A stretch of 64,000 bases of DNA from Caecitellus pseudoparvulus. Its lineage: Eukaryota; Bigyra: Bicosoecida. The notes beneath the pieces were generated by a model. That model saw only the letters and a list, made by a program, of their open reading frames with translations, was not told the DNA's origin and did no database searches. Shown here one piece after another: positions 10,897-20,931 of the stretch; the first letter of the stretch is position 1; each line of letters begins with the position of its first letter. The DNA lies in assembly GCA_965644315.1 (NCBI GenBank), contig CBFFRQ010000067.1, forward strand, positions 62,001-126,000, written 5' to 3'. The position numbers were made by a program, and so were the translations under genes.

Positions 10897-12100
10897 ATGC
10901 AGGCGACACGCAGGCTGAGAGGGATGTTTGTTCAAGCTTGGCGGCCAGCACTGGACATCAGGGCACTGATGGCACGACCGATGCACCCTCATGCAGCTCT
11001 GGCTTTCAATCAGTGCGTGAGCAGTGTTGACGTTAGGGAGGAGGGTGGCTTGCAGAAGTGATTTCCGCACTTCGAGCCCCAACGCACATCGGCAGACAGC
11101 TGTCCCTGGCCTGTGGATATGGAGGAACGCAGTCGGAGCCGAGCGCCTCTCTGCCCTCCTGCACGAGTGCGAGGGCATGCTTGAAGGCGGTGCTTCCCAG
11201 GCGCAGCGGTTTGGGCAGCTTGAAGGCGAGGTGGGTGGCTTCGCCGAGGCACTGGGCAGGGCGGTGCAGGCCTTGGCCGATGGGGAGGGTTTCTCCCAAC
11301 CTGCCGCACAAGGCAAGCCGGTCAAACGACGCAAACCCACTCCGCGGCAGCAATGGAGCAGGTGCCTGTTCAACTGGGCCCACCGCGAACCGGCTTGGGA
11401 CCAGTGCATCGTCAACCGGTATGCAGTGGGGGGAGGCATCACTCCCCACGTGGACCTGCCTCGCTTCCAAGACGGCATTGCTGGAATCACGCTGGTCGGG
11501 CACTGCCGCTTCCGCCTCACACATGTGTCACGGCTGCCAGCAGATCAGGCACCAGCCGTCGCCACTGCCAGTGGACGCAGCGTGTCAGGCTTGCTGCGCT
11601 CAGCTCAGCTGCTGAGCCCCACCCCCAGCACGAGTGTCAGCGAGCCTGACGGGCACAGTGCCGTTGAAGTAGATTCAGCGTGTGTTCAGGGCGCGGCCTT
11701 GTCTGCTTCGTCCAGTGGGAGCGGCAGTGGAGCTGGTGCGTGGCAAGAGGTGCACCCGGGCGAAGCGTGCGTGCCTGGAGAGCTGGAGGTGCGATTGGCG
11801 GCGGGGGATGTGCTCCTCATGTGCGGCCCCGCTAGGTTTGAGTATTGCCACGCCATTCCAGGCACGGAGGTCTCCACTTCCACGGCTGGCGGTGGTGGGG
11901 GAGACACACCGCCTGGCGTTGGGCGTGTTTCGCTCACTCTGCGGCGACTGGCACCCGAGCACTGTGCTGCAGAGCGCCCTGCTTCCCCCAGTGCACGTGT
12001 GCCTCACTACATTTCCTGTTGGGCTGAGGAGCAGGGTGGTACGAAGCGTGCAAAGGCTTTGGCAGGGAGCGACGACGCCACCCCCCCTCGCCACTCTTGA
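10897..12100 (+). CDS. AlkB-like 2-oxoglutarate/Fe(II) dioxygenase
   Basis: Exons 10897-11012 and 11056-12100 (386 aa) are separated by a 43-base GTGCGT intron that restores the frame (FNQ, then SDFR). The body contains AVPGLWIWRNAVGAERLSAL and then IVNRYAVGGGITPHVD, with the HxD iron ligands near residues 170/172. A second strand pair is GITLVGHCRFRLTHV. After an inserted low-complexity loop come LAAGDVLLMCGPARFEYCHAI, with the distal His near residue 304, and RVSLTLRRL, supplying the 2-oxoglutarate-binding Arg. This matches the ALKBH family (ALKBH4/6/8-like). The substrate (DNA, tRNA or protein methyl group) cannot be told from sequence. The start is the only in-frame ATG upstream of the splice, but an earlier exon is possible. 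Confidence 0.8.
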
Positions 12101-12267
12101 GCGCCCCCCTTGCACTCCATGCCTGCACAGCTAGGAGGAAAATATACTGTTATGCACGAAGTTCACCCGCCTCACGCACATTATGTCGCTCGCACCTCTC
12201 CCACTGCGTGTGAGGTTTACTGCGGCCGTCACGCTTTCACGCGTGGAACTGCAGCCAGTCCGCCCCC

Positions 12268-13237
12268 ATGGCGCACATGGAGGCCACATGGGCAGAGTGC
12301 AAGGTGCAAGCTGAGGAGGCCGAGAGCCTGGTCAAGGCTCGCCTGCAAGCTCTATCTCGCGCAAGCGTTGCCGCTGGAGGGGACGCAGGTGCGCGGCAGG
12401 TGCCGCTTCGTGCCATGCAGTGCAACCTTCAGCCCCTGCCACGTGCGCGCAGAACAAGGCATGTGCGATGGGGAGCCAGGCGAAAGTGCACAGGCAGCCA
12501 AGGACGCTGTGCAGGCTGTGAGTGGCGCGAGGTGAACAGACGCGCCAGCGCTGCGCCACCGTCACGTGGACTGCCACCAACGCAGTACTCTGCCTCCATC
12601 TCCGCCCTGTCGGAGTCACCTGGTGCTGCAGAGAACTCGTTTCATGCAGCCTACGTCCAGCGCTGCCGGGAGGTGCACAGTGACATGGAGAAGCAGCTAG
12701 AGGCTGGCCTGGTAGGTGTCCCGCCGTTTCGTTTGCGTTTCACTTGCTCACCTGCCCCCTCCATCCTGACCCCGTTTTTCAGAGGAGGTTTGAGGAGTCA
12801 AAAGCACGTGCAGCACTGTTTGCCGGAGGTGGAGCAGGCGCATCAGGGGGTGCGCCTGCTCTGGATGCCCTTTCTCGTGAGCGGGAGTCATTGCTGCGCA
12901 GTCACGGCGGCATGGACGAGATGCTGGGGTGCGTCATTGCAGTGCGGGCACATGCTTCCGCATCGTGCAGTGTATTCCACGCCACAAGACCGTCTTGCCT
13001 TGCTCTGTACTGCACAGGCAGGCCTCCAGCACCAGTGAGCGGCTGGCCAGCCAGGGCCGCGCCATCGGCCGTGCAGGAGCTTCCCTCACTCAGTACGTCG
13101 GCATGGTGCCTGGCGTGCAAACGCTCATGAAACGCATCGCAGACCGCAAGACGCGAGATAGCACTGTCCTGGCACTTGTCATCGCGGCGTGCCTCTGCTT
13201 CACCATCTGGTACCTGGCCGCTACACCTTCAGCCTAG
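12268..13237 (+). CDS. GOSR1: Golgi SNARE of the GOSR1/GS28 family (Qb-SNARE)
   Basis: Functions in ER-to-Golgi and intra-Golgi vesicle fusion. Five exons: 12268-12388, 12453-12517, 12586-12711, 12783-12928 and 13018-13237 (225 aa). The N-terminal helices include MEATWAECKVQAEEAESLV. The C-terminal SNARE motif runs through RERESLLRSHGGMDEMLGQA and IGRAGASLTQYVGMVPGVQT. LMKRIADRKTRDS and a 20-residue tail anchor (VLALVIAACLCFTIWYLAA) follow, closely matching the GOSR1 end (LMQRI..RRRRDS then TM). The stop codon lies only five bases from the stop of the convergent EF-hand gene. Confidence 0.88.
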
Positions 13238-13242
13238 CCGCC

Positions 13243-16200
13243 TCAACGGTGTGCCGCCTCCTCCACACCCTCCGCATGCTGCATGCCCTGCCGCGCCAGA
13301 CGGCGCCACCCACCCACAACCAAGGCATTGCGGGCATGCAAGGCCCGGGCCGCGTTGGTGAGGGCGAGTTGGTCTGCCAACGTCGTAGTGCTGGGCACCT
13401 GCCGTACCCACCAGGCGACAAACTCTTCCACTGTCACGGCGCCGCTCGGGTCAGCACAGCCGATGTCTGCGGCCAAGGCGTGCAGGTCCACCACCAGGCC
13501 GTGGTGTGCGGCGTCAGTGTCCCCCTCCTCACCCACCCTGCGCACCCAGTGGGGCAGCTGACGACTGCCGTGGCGATGCCCCACCCCCAGCAACACCAGC
13601 AACGTGCCCAGTTCAGACGCCTCCGCGATGCCGTTGCCGTTGCTGTCCGCGCTCAAAAATGCAAGCGCCAGCGCCACGGGGTCAGTTACGTACCGCAGTG
13701 CCCACGCATACTGCCGTGCGATGTGCCCTTTCATCACACGCAGCAAGTGCTGCCCCGCCGTTCGCCGGGACATGCCGACCACCGCCGCCGGTGCTGCTAC
13801 GGGCACCTCTCGCCGCCCAGCAGGCGTGCCCCGCAGGCCTCCGAACTGCGCTGCCGCCGCACTGTCTGCGCTGGCCTGTGCGAGGCTCCGTGCCACTGAC
13901 GGGCCCCGCCGCTGTGCCAACAGTGCGGCGACGGCGGCGCCACTGCTGCCGGCAGCCTTGGAGCGCTGCAACTGCCCAGAGGCGTCACCCCCCCACATAT
14001 CCCGCAGGGTGACTCGCTCTGGCAGAGGCAGGCGGAGAGTGGCGCCAGGGCCTGGTGAGCGGGGCGGCGTGGACCGCTCGGCGGGCGGTGGCGGCTTGGT
14101 ATGGGCGCCCCTCCGCCGATTCGCCTCCGCCCACACCGCCAGCGCCAACTCCAGCTGGGCAGCGGACGGTGCAGCACTGGAACTGCCTTGCCGAGCAGCT
14201 GATGGGACGAATCGCTGCAGGAATGCCCATGCATGGGCTGGTTGGGCGGGGAGGGGGGGCAGGGAGGCAGCATCCCGGAGGCAGGCGCCCCAATGGAGCA
14301 GCAGCTGCGAGACGGCACAGCGCACGATGACAGATCGCGTGCAGTCTGCCTGGCGCCGCGCCTCCTCCTGGAGCGCCAGCAGCAGCGCCGTCTTGCGCTG
14401 TGGCGGGGCGCCTGCCTCGCCCGTGTCTCCTCGCTGCCCGAAGCCAGTCAAGTGCGCCAGCGCGGTGAGGTGGTCCTCACTGCGCGCAGCATGTACCTGC
14501 CCCAGCAACGCCGCAGCATGGGGCCGCATGCGCAATTTGTGGTGCTGGGCTGGGCGGGGGCCGGGGGCTGGCGCGCCACCTGCCACAGCCGCCCCACTCA
14601 GCGCCTCCTCTGCCAGGTACACCCAGTGCAGGCCTGGAGGCAGCACTGCCAGCTGCAGACGCAGCACAGCCAGGACTGGTGGGGGCGCGACGATGCTGAG
14701 GATGGCTGCTGCCTTGCAGGCTGCGTGGCGATCCTTGTGCCAGGGCAACCACCCGCCCTGGGGAGGTGGTGCCACGGACGCGTTGCCCGTCACGACACGC
14801 AGGCGCTGCTTGGTGCGTGCCAGTTCGCGGCGGAAGACGACTCGGCCCTGCTGCATGCGCAAGGTGTGTTGCTGTGCGCGTGAGGCCTGCCCTTGGTGCT
14901 GGTGCTGTGTGGCCACCCGACCCTGCAGCCACCGTCGTCGAGCTCGCATGGTGCTGTGCACTGCCGCCGTGTGCAGGTCAAGCGTGGCCTTGCCCACCAG
15001 CTTGCTCGCCAGGCAGTGCACTGCGTCCCACTCTGCCTCCGTCACGTGCAGGTCTTGCGCCAGTGCGGCGCGCTTCGCCTCGGAAGGCGTGCTGAGCGGG
15101 AGACCGGGAGTGAGGCCTGGGAGCGCGCCACTGTCGGCGCTGGCCCCACTGCCTGCTCTGCTGAATGGGTCTGCCAGCGCACCAGGATCAGGCGCCCCTG
15201 CTTCCCATGCGGCCAGCCTGGCATGCTCCCGATCCAAGCGGCGCCGCAGCTTGTGTTGCTCCTCCCGCGCCCGCACAGCTCGGATGAGGGAGGTGGCGGT
15301 GTCGGCGGCACGCCTGCGCGACCTTACATCGTGAGAAACCCCCCCACCCTCCTCTTCCTCGCTGAGGGAGTCCAGCCAGGAGGAGTCTGAGTCGGAGCCC
15401 CCCCGAATGACCCGTTGCACGGCAGCAGCGTCGGTCAGCACCAAGCTGTGTGCGCGCAATGCCTGTGTCGATGGCGACTCGCCCAGCCCGGGGGCTGCTG
15501 AGTGCTCCTGCACGGACGAGCTGCCGCGTCCCTGACCACTGCCTGGACGACGCTGGTGCCGCATGACGCTGCGGAACTCAGGGGACTGCAGGAAACCGCC
15601 CATGCGCACTGGCGCAGCTTGCGCGCTCGCCTCCGGACGGGTGTGGGCCACTGCAGCCCGGGCTGCCACCACCGACTCCGCATGGTGCTGCAGCTGCCAC
15701 GCCTTGAACGCCGCCTCGAGCTCTGCACTCCACGTGGCCACCTTGCGGGGGGCCGCCTGGGCGCCACGGTGGCCCTCCACACACCGCGCCGTCATCGCAG
15801 CCGCCTTGGTCCGCAGCTCGGCACGCAGCCCCGCGAGCTGCCGCACGTACTTGTTCCGCTGCAGGGACTCCACGTGCTGCTGCAAGGCGACAAAGTCGTC
15901 CACTGTGTGCTCCAGTGCCCCGCGCTCCTGGGTGCCGGCCGCGTCATGCGACCCGCCGCTGCCCCCGCCTCCCGTCACCGTGCCAGCATCCTGCAACAAG
16001 CCCCCGTCAGCCCACCCATGTGCAACGCAAGACGCATCCACCCTCACCAACTGTACCAGTAGAGCCACCAGCGCCTGGCTACCCTCCAGTAACTGCCGTG
16101 CGAGGTGCGAGGTCGCAGAGGGCACGGAGTCCCGCGCGTTGCTGGCCTTGGGGTGTGGGGCTGGCGTGGAAGGAGCTAAACGTGCAGCATGTGCAGAATA

Positions 16201-16956
16201 CCGTCCATACACTGCAGCTGTAGCGGGCCGTGTGCGAGTTGGCGTGCTCCATGCAGTGCCAGGTGGCAACTGCGAAGCGCTGGCTGGCCTGCTCCGGACA
16301 GGGGGCGACGCAGACGTTGGTGGCGGCTGTGTCTGGGGCACTGCGCGCCTCTGCCGCTGCACAGCCGAGACAGGTCGTGCAGAGGGCCTGTCCCTCGAAG
16401 GGCTCGGTATGGCAGTGCTGTCGTCCCATGCCGGCCGGGTCCTGGCGGCACTGTGGCGCCTGGGCGGAGCTGTTTTCGTGCGGCGCCGTGCAGCTTTTGG
16501 TTGGGCGGAGGTGACGCGCGACTTTCCCCGCTTTGACTTTTGCCGTTTATGTCCTGGTAACAGGTTCACAGTCTGCCGCACTGCAACGTGCTCCTCAGCG
16601 CAGTACGCGGCTCGCATAGCAGCGAGGCGCTTGGCCGAGCCAGGTCGCCTGCGACGCGCTGCGCCACTGACTGTCTGAGCTGAAGGCAGGGCCTTGTGGG
16701 AGGCTGACACGCCCATGGCTCGAAGGGGGGACTTGTGGCCTGTCATGGGACGCTGATGTAGTGAGGGGAGGGATGCTGCGCCTGCCCATGCGCTGTGGGC
16801 ACCAGTTGTGTGGGAGGCTGGCTTGCCGAGCGACGCGATCGGAGACTGGTGCTGTTTCAGCCTCGTCCGTGTGCTGGGCACGACCAAGCCGTGAATTGAC
16901 TGCCCTGACTGGCTCTTGGACATTGTGTGGGATGCGTCTGGGGCAGTAAGGTCCAT
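13243..16956 (-). CDS. Large EF-hand protein with a long basic, disordered N-terminal half
   Basis: A single long ORF without introns, 1237 aa from ATG 16956. The frame stays open to about 17346, so other starts (ATG 17211 or 16923) are possible. The first 400 residues are rich in Arg, Ser, Pro and Ala and look disordered. The middle is helical, with coiled-coil-like stretches (EHTVDDFVALQQHVESLQRN) and an acidic Ser cluster near SDSDSSWLDSLSEEEE. Near the C terminus is one canonical calcium-binding loop, DSNGNGIAEASEL, in an EF-hand helix context. A second candidate is DPSGAVTVEEFVAWW, so the pair probably binds calcium. Many flagellar proteins combine such features, but I do not recognise an orthologue. 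Confidence 0.75.
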   Translation of the reverse strand: MDLTAPDASHTMSKSQSGQSIHGLVVPSTRTRLKQHQSPIASLGKPASHTTGAHSAWAGAASLPSLHQRPMTGHKSPLRAMGVSASHKALPSAQTVSGAARRRRPGSAKRLAAMRAAYCAEEHVAVRQTVNLLPGHKRQKSKRGKSRVTSAQPKAARRRTKTAPPRRHSAARTRPAWDDSTAIPSPSRDRPSARPVSAVQRQRRAVPQTQPPPTSASPPVRSRPASASQLPPGTAWSTPTRTRPATAAVYGRYSAHAARLAPSTPAPHPKASNARDSVPSATSHLARQLLEGSQALVALLVQLVRVDASCVAHGWADGGLLQDAGTVTGGGGSGGSHDAAGTQERGALEHTVDDFVALQQHVESLQRNKYVRQLAGLRAELRTKAAAMTARCVEGHRGAQAAPRKVATWSAELEAAFKAWQLQHHAESVVAARAAVAHTRPEASAQAAPVRMGGFLQSPEFRSVMRHQRRPGSGQGRGSSSVQEHSAAPGLGESPSTQALRAHSLVLTDAAAVQRVIRGGSDSDSSWLDSLSEEEEGGGVSHDVRSRRRAADTATSLIRAVRAREEQHKLRRRLDREHARLAAWEAGAPDPGALADPFSRAGSGASADSGALPGLTPGLPLSTPSEAKRAALAQDLHVTEAEWDAVHCLASKLVGKATLDLHTAAVHSTMRARRRWLQGRVATQHQHQGQASRAQQHTLRMQQGRVVFRRELARTKQRLRVVTGNASVAPPPQGGWLPWHKDRHAACKAAAILSIVAPPPVLAVLRLQLAVLPPGLHWVYLAEEALSGAAVAGGAPAPGPRPAQHHKLRMRPHAAALLGQVHAARSEDHLTALAHLTGFGQRGDTGEAGAPPQRKTALLLALQEEARRQADCTRSVIVRCAVSQLLLHWGACLRDAASLPPLPAQPAHAWAFLQRFVPSAARQGSSSAAPSAAQLELALAVWAEANRRRGAHTKPPPPAERSTPPRSPGPGATLRLPLPERVTLRDMWGGDASGQLQRSKAAGSSGAAVAALLAQRRGPSVARSLAQASADSAAAAQFGGLRGTPAGRREVPVAAPAAVVGMSRRTAGQHLLRVMKGHIARQYAWALRYVTDPVALALAFLSADSNGNGIAEASELGTLLVLLGVGHRHGSRQLPHWVRRVGEEGDTDAAHHGLVVDLHALAADIGCADPSGAVTVEEFVAWWVRQVPSTTTLADQLALTNAARALHARNALVVGGWRRLARQGMQHAEGVEEAAHR

Positions 16957-17661
16957 TTCTCTGCCCCCGCACGCACACTGTGTGAGGATCCTTTTTGGGT
17001 TCGAACCCAGCCAGAGCTGGTTGAGTCGCTTTCCTTGCCTGCGGCCCAGTTGAAGGACGCCAAGACAGCAATGGGAGTCGGTGTGGATACGAGGATGTTG
17101 GCTAATGGCCGGGCGTCTCGGCTGGGAGAGTTTTGTGGGGCGCCAAGAGCTCGTCACAGCATGGAAGTGAGTCGTGCCCGCTTGGTCGGCGTGTAGCCAG
17201 CCGATGGGCATGATTATGAGCTTTAAATGACATTGAGAAAGTGGCTGGAGAATGGAAATGAAAGGGATCCGGGATGGACGTCGTCCAGAAGCCAACTGAA
17301 GCTCTTGTGTGGGACAGAGCAGGGAGTGGATTGCTGCCAAATTCACCCCATTGCCTTCAGGAGCACCATGGCCTGTTCAGAGAAATACCCGTGACACAAT
17401 CATGACGAATCCTAATTTTTGATATGCGAATGTTATCAGCCGCCCAAGCATCATCGCAAAACTGCAAGTGCTGCCCGTTCACGAGGTACGTCAAGGCGTG
17501 GTCGGTTGCGGAACTTGCTCCGCAAAAGCTGCACTGCCTCGCACTCACCAGTCCCCTCCTGACACGCCCCACAGGCCTTGCCTCGACCTGCTAGGTACAC
17601 AGCACCACACCTCTGCACACCCATGGTGCGTTGACCGAGTCCACCGACACCGGGGTGTGAG
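16957..17661. promoter_or_regulatory. Divergent intergenic region with AT-richer core
   Basis: Lies between the starts of the EF-hand gene (minus) and the Pro-Ala-tailed gene (plus). The stretch 17200-17460 is clearly less GC-rich than its surroundings and probably holds both promoters. The EF-hand ORF remains open through part of it, so some may be coding if an upstream start is used. Confidence 0.35.
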
Positions 17662-20278
17662 ATGCACCACCCTCGCACTATTCGGCAGCGCTTGCGAGAG
17701 GCAAGTGGAAGGGCGAGCGTGTGCTTGACGTGTATGCTGCTTGCTGCGCCCTGTGCAGGCGGAGACGAAAGACGCAGGCGCAGCTTCAGGCGCAGGGACT
17801 GCTGAGGCGCCTGCGGGGCCGGACCCTGAGGTGGCGTTGAAGTGCCTGCAGAAGTTGCAGTGTGCTCCAGGGCAGGAGATGAAGCAAGCTCCAGCGCTGC
17901 GTGGCCTGGCAGCACTCGGGGGTGAGAACGTTCCCAAAGTTGATGATGGGGAGAAGACGTCTTTGGAGTTGGCTGACTTGGAGGACTTGCTGAGTGTCGC
18001 AGGTGGTGCTCTTCTGGACCGAGCTGGTGGGCTGAAGGGCCAGCTGCAGCGCCGTGCACTGTGCGATGCGCTGCAGTACCTGTCCTTCCGGTGCTTCAGT
18101 GCTCTGGAGGTGCTGCGGCAAGTGGCGTCAGGGGCGACTGAGGCGAAGGTCCCAGCTGGAGATGCGCTGTGGGGCTCCATTAGGGACGCTTGGGGCAGTG
18201 TGCAGGCGGAGGGGGGGGATCTGGAGGGTGAGAAGCTGGAGGGTGCGTTGGCGGATGTGACGCGTTGGTGGTTGAATTTCAAAGCGGGTCCAGAGCAAAC
18301 GCTAAAAGACCCACCTGAGCTGACCCACGATAAGGCTGGCAAGGAGGCCATGGATGCTGCGATGGAGTCCATGAAGCAGCAGGCCAAGTGGTTGGCTGGA
18401 GAAGGTGCAGGTAAGCTGCGGAGCACAGACGCTGAATCTTCATTACGTGAAGCAGCCTTGGAATCCGAGAAACTACAAGGTCTCCTGAGTTGTGCAAAGG
18501 CGGCTAATCTCAGCAACCTGGATTCTGTGAACGGCATCGATCTCCCACCTAACGTCAAGTGTTTGAACAGCACGGTGGAAGCAAAGGTCTCTGCTCCAGT
18601 GAGCGTCTACTCAACGTTGGGCATCATTGAACCCAATGGACACACAAAGGTGAGCAATGTCGAAGAATGGGCGGGAGATCTGAAAAAGGGTGCGTCCACG
18701 TCCGCGCAAAGCATCGCTGCGGTGAAGAAGGCTGAGCAATCCCGCATTACGCGAGGGCTGCCACAATTGGCGCAAACGGCGCTGCATGTTGCGTTACGAC
18801 ATGGCTGCACCTTTGGTGACTCTGAGGATCCGTTGGGTGCGTCAAGCACAGCTGATTTGCAAGTGCAGTGCGAGCAGTGCTGGCCATTGAGTGCGTTCGT
18901 GAGAAGCGATCCATGGAAAGATGTTGAGCCGGGGCCGAAAGAGCAGTTGTACTTGATGATCCTCGGAGCCTGCGCCGTCGCTGAGGCTTGCAACGTCAGC
19001 CTGCACGGCGTGAGACTGGACAGCTTTGTCATCCAGGGCGTGGCATCTTCCTCCGTCGGAGACCTCGTGGAAACGTTGAGAGGCGGGAAGTGCCACGTGC
19101 TGTTGAGCGCGTGCTCGTCCATTTGGTTGAAACCCAGTGAGGAGGACAGTGAGAGCGGGGCAGCCACTGAAGCCGGTGCGAAGGAGGGCACCAGCGAGGG
19201 CAAGCCTGGTGAACGTTTGATCGCCGTGCTGGACGAAGTGCTGCCAGTGACCCAGCCAATTCCTGCAGTGGCAGACACAAAAGCTAGGCATCGTGGTGGA
19301 CAGGCTGCGGAAGGACAGAAAGATGGTGGTGTCTTCCTGAGCCACGACACTGCAGGGAGCAAAGATTTAGATGATGCACGTGGCTGTTTGACAGGAGATG
19401 GGCGTGCGATCTTCATGGCAGCATATGCCACCGCATTCAAGGAACTTGGCTGTAGTACAAGTCAGATACGGGGGCTAGATGTATCTCTTAAGGAGCTAGC
19501 CGAGAAGAAGGCCGCAGAAGTCGAGCAACAGCGTGCACAAGACACTGCGGCTTTTATCCAAGCCTGCTCCACCGGCGAAGTTGACAAAGTCCAGGAGCTG
19601 CTGGCCTTGAAGGGAGACCGGGCTATCGATGGGCACGCAAACATTGACAAAGCCTTCCAATTGGCTTGTGAAAAAAAGCACAAGGCTGTGGCGGATGTGC
19701 TGTTGAAGCACGTCGGGGACCGCAAGATCCCGAACGGTCAGGCGGCGTATGACAAGGCGTTTGCAGCACCAGCTCCGGCACCAGCTCCAGCCCCAGCACC
19801 GAAGCCAGCTCCAGCTCCAGCTCCAGCTCCAGCCCCAGCTCCGGCACCAGCCCCAGCTCCGGCACCGAAGCCAGCTCCAGCTCCAGCTCCAGCTCCAGCT
19901 CCAGCACCAAAGCCAGCTCCGGCACCAGCTCCAGCCCCAGCACCGAAGCCAGCTCCAGCTCCAGCTCCAGCTCCAGCTCCAGCACCAAAGCCAGCTCCGG
20001 CACCAGCCCCAGCCCCAGCACCGAAGCCAGCTCCAGCCCCAGCTCCAGCTCCAGCTCCAGCACCAAAGCCAGCTCCGGCACCAGCCCCAGCCCCAGCACC
20101 GAAGCCAGCTCCAGCTCCAGCTCCAGCTCCAGCTCCAGCACCAAAGCCAGCTCCGGCACCAGCCCCAGCCCCAGCACCGAAGCCAGCTCCAGCCCCAGCT
20201 CCAGCTCCAGCTCCAGCACCAAAGCCAGCTCCGGCACCAGCCCCAGCACCAGCAGCAGCTGCAGCTGCAGCGAAGTAG
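17662..20278 (+). CDS. Unknown protein with ankyrin-like segment and Pro-Ala-Lys repeat tail
   Basis: The long exon 17759-20278 begins after an acceptor CTGTGCAG. A candidate first exon 17662-17718 joins it in phase (MHHPRTIRQRLREASGRAS) across a 40-base intron, but this first exon is tentative. The body (about 600 residues) is mostly acidic and helical and is unrecognised. Around codons for AFIQACSTGEVDKVQELLAL and AFQLACEKKHKAVADVLLKH there are two ankyrin-like units. They share the wording LLAL-GDRAID with the ankyrin gene at 54781-56271. The last 165 residues are (AP)n interrupted by KP, ending in poly-Ala and Lys. No signal peptide or membrane span is seen. Codon use in the middle is less GC-rich than in the neighbouring genes. 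Confidence 0.7.
19765..20270 (+). repeat. Pro-Ala-Lys minisatellite with 78-bp higher-order unit
   Basis: The base unit is the hexamer GCTCCA/GCCCCA (Ala-Pro). KP codons recur with a 78-base double unit: GAAGCC starts at 19945, 20023, 20101 and 20179. Each double unit is KP(AP)6 KP(AP)5, 26 residues. The array is in frame and ends at poly-Ala before the stop. It is likely length-polymorphic. Confidence 0.95.
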
Positions 20279-20931
20279 CGTTGTGATCGAGGGGGTTCAT
20301 TGAGACCTTCCACTTCAATGCAATGTGGTGTGCGCTGATTCACAATTCGCTGAGGCACACTGCACGTTCTGGCCTGAAACCTGCACCTATCTCTTCAAGC
20401 CTGCGCATTCCCGGAGGCAGAAGATGTCACAAGCGCGACGTGTGCTCCCCTGCACAAAGGCATTAGAACGACATTTGACGTCAGCACGAAGAGCATGGAG
20501 TGTTGGACGAGGCGAAACGGCTTCTAGCCCGGTTCTCGTGCTCATCTGGCCTTGTGGCGCACCACTTACGTAAGCACTGTTGTACCAGCTTACTTCGGTC
20601 TTCACGTGAGCCAGAATACCCGCTGAACTTGGGCATTCTCGCGTGCCCGCATCCTGGTCAGCAAGGGTGGAAACCTGTGTGTAGACAACGCCATCCCCCA
20701 AATTGTCGCAGAAGGCCAGTGTCCACAATCCAGCAGCACACCCAGACACGTGCGATTCGTGCCTTTAGCTTCACGGGCCACATCGCAGAACAAGGCAATC
20801 CCCACTCCTCATTGCACTGCTCCCTTCCTGTTCACCTACTTTTCTGGCCAGGTCACTCACCTGCGCGAAGTTCCTCTGCACACGACAACACCCCGGTGTG
20901 CGAGTTCTGGCCCTTTATCCGAAGTACCCAC
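20279..20931. other. Convergent intergenic region
   Basis: 653 bases between the stops of two convergent genes, with lower GC than the exons around it. Several short ORFs exist on both strands but none has recognisable content or flanking splice logic. I see no RNA gene. Confidence 0.4.

Noticed and set aside
16990-17015. GGGTTCGAACCC, which resembles a tRNA T-loop
   Set aside because: No D-arm/A-box or acceptor stem at the right distance on either strand, and it lies in the open N-terminal part of the EF-hand gene frame.
19738-20358. Antisense (GA)n-type ORF of about 200 codons opposite the Pro-Ala array
   Set aside because: It is the shadow of a hexameric repeat in the real gene and has no other content.
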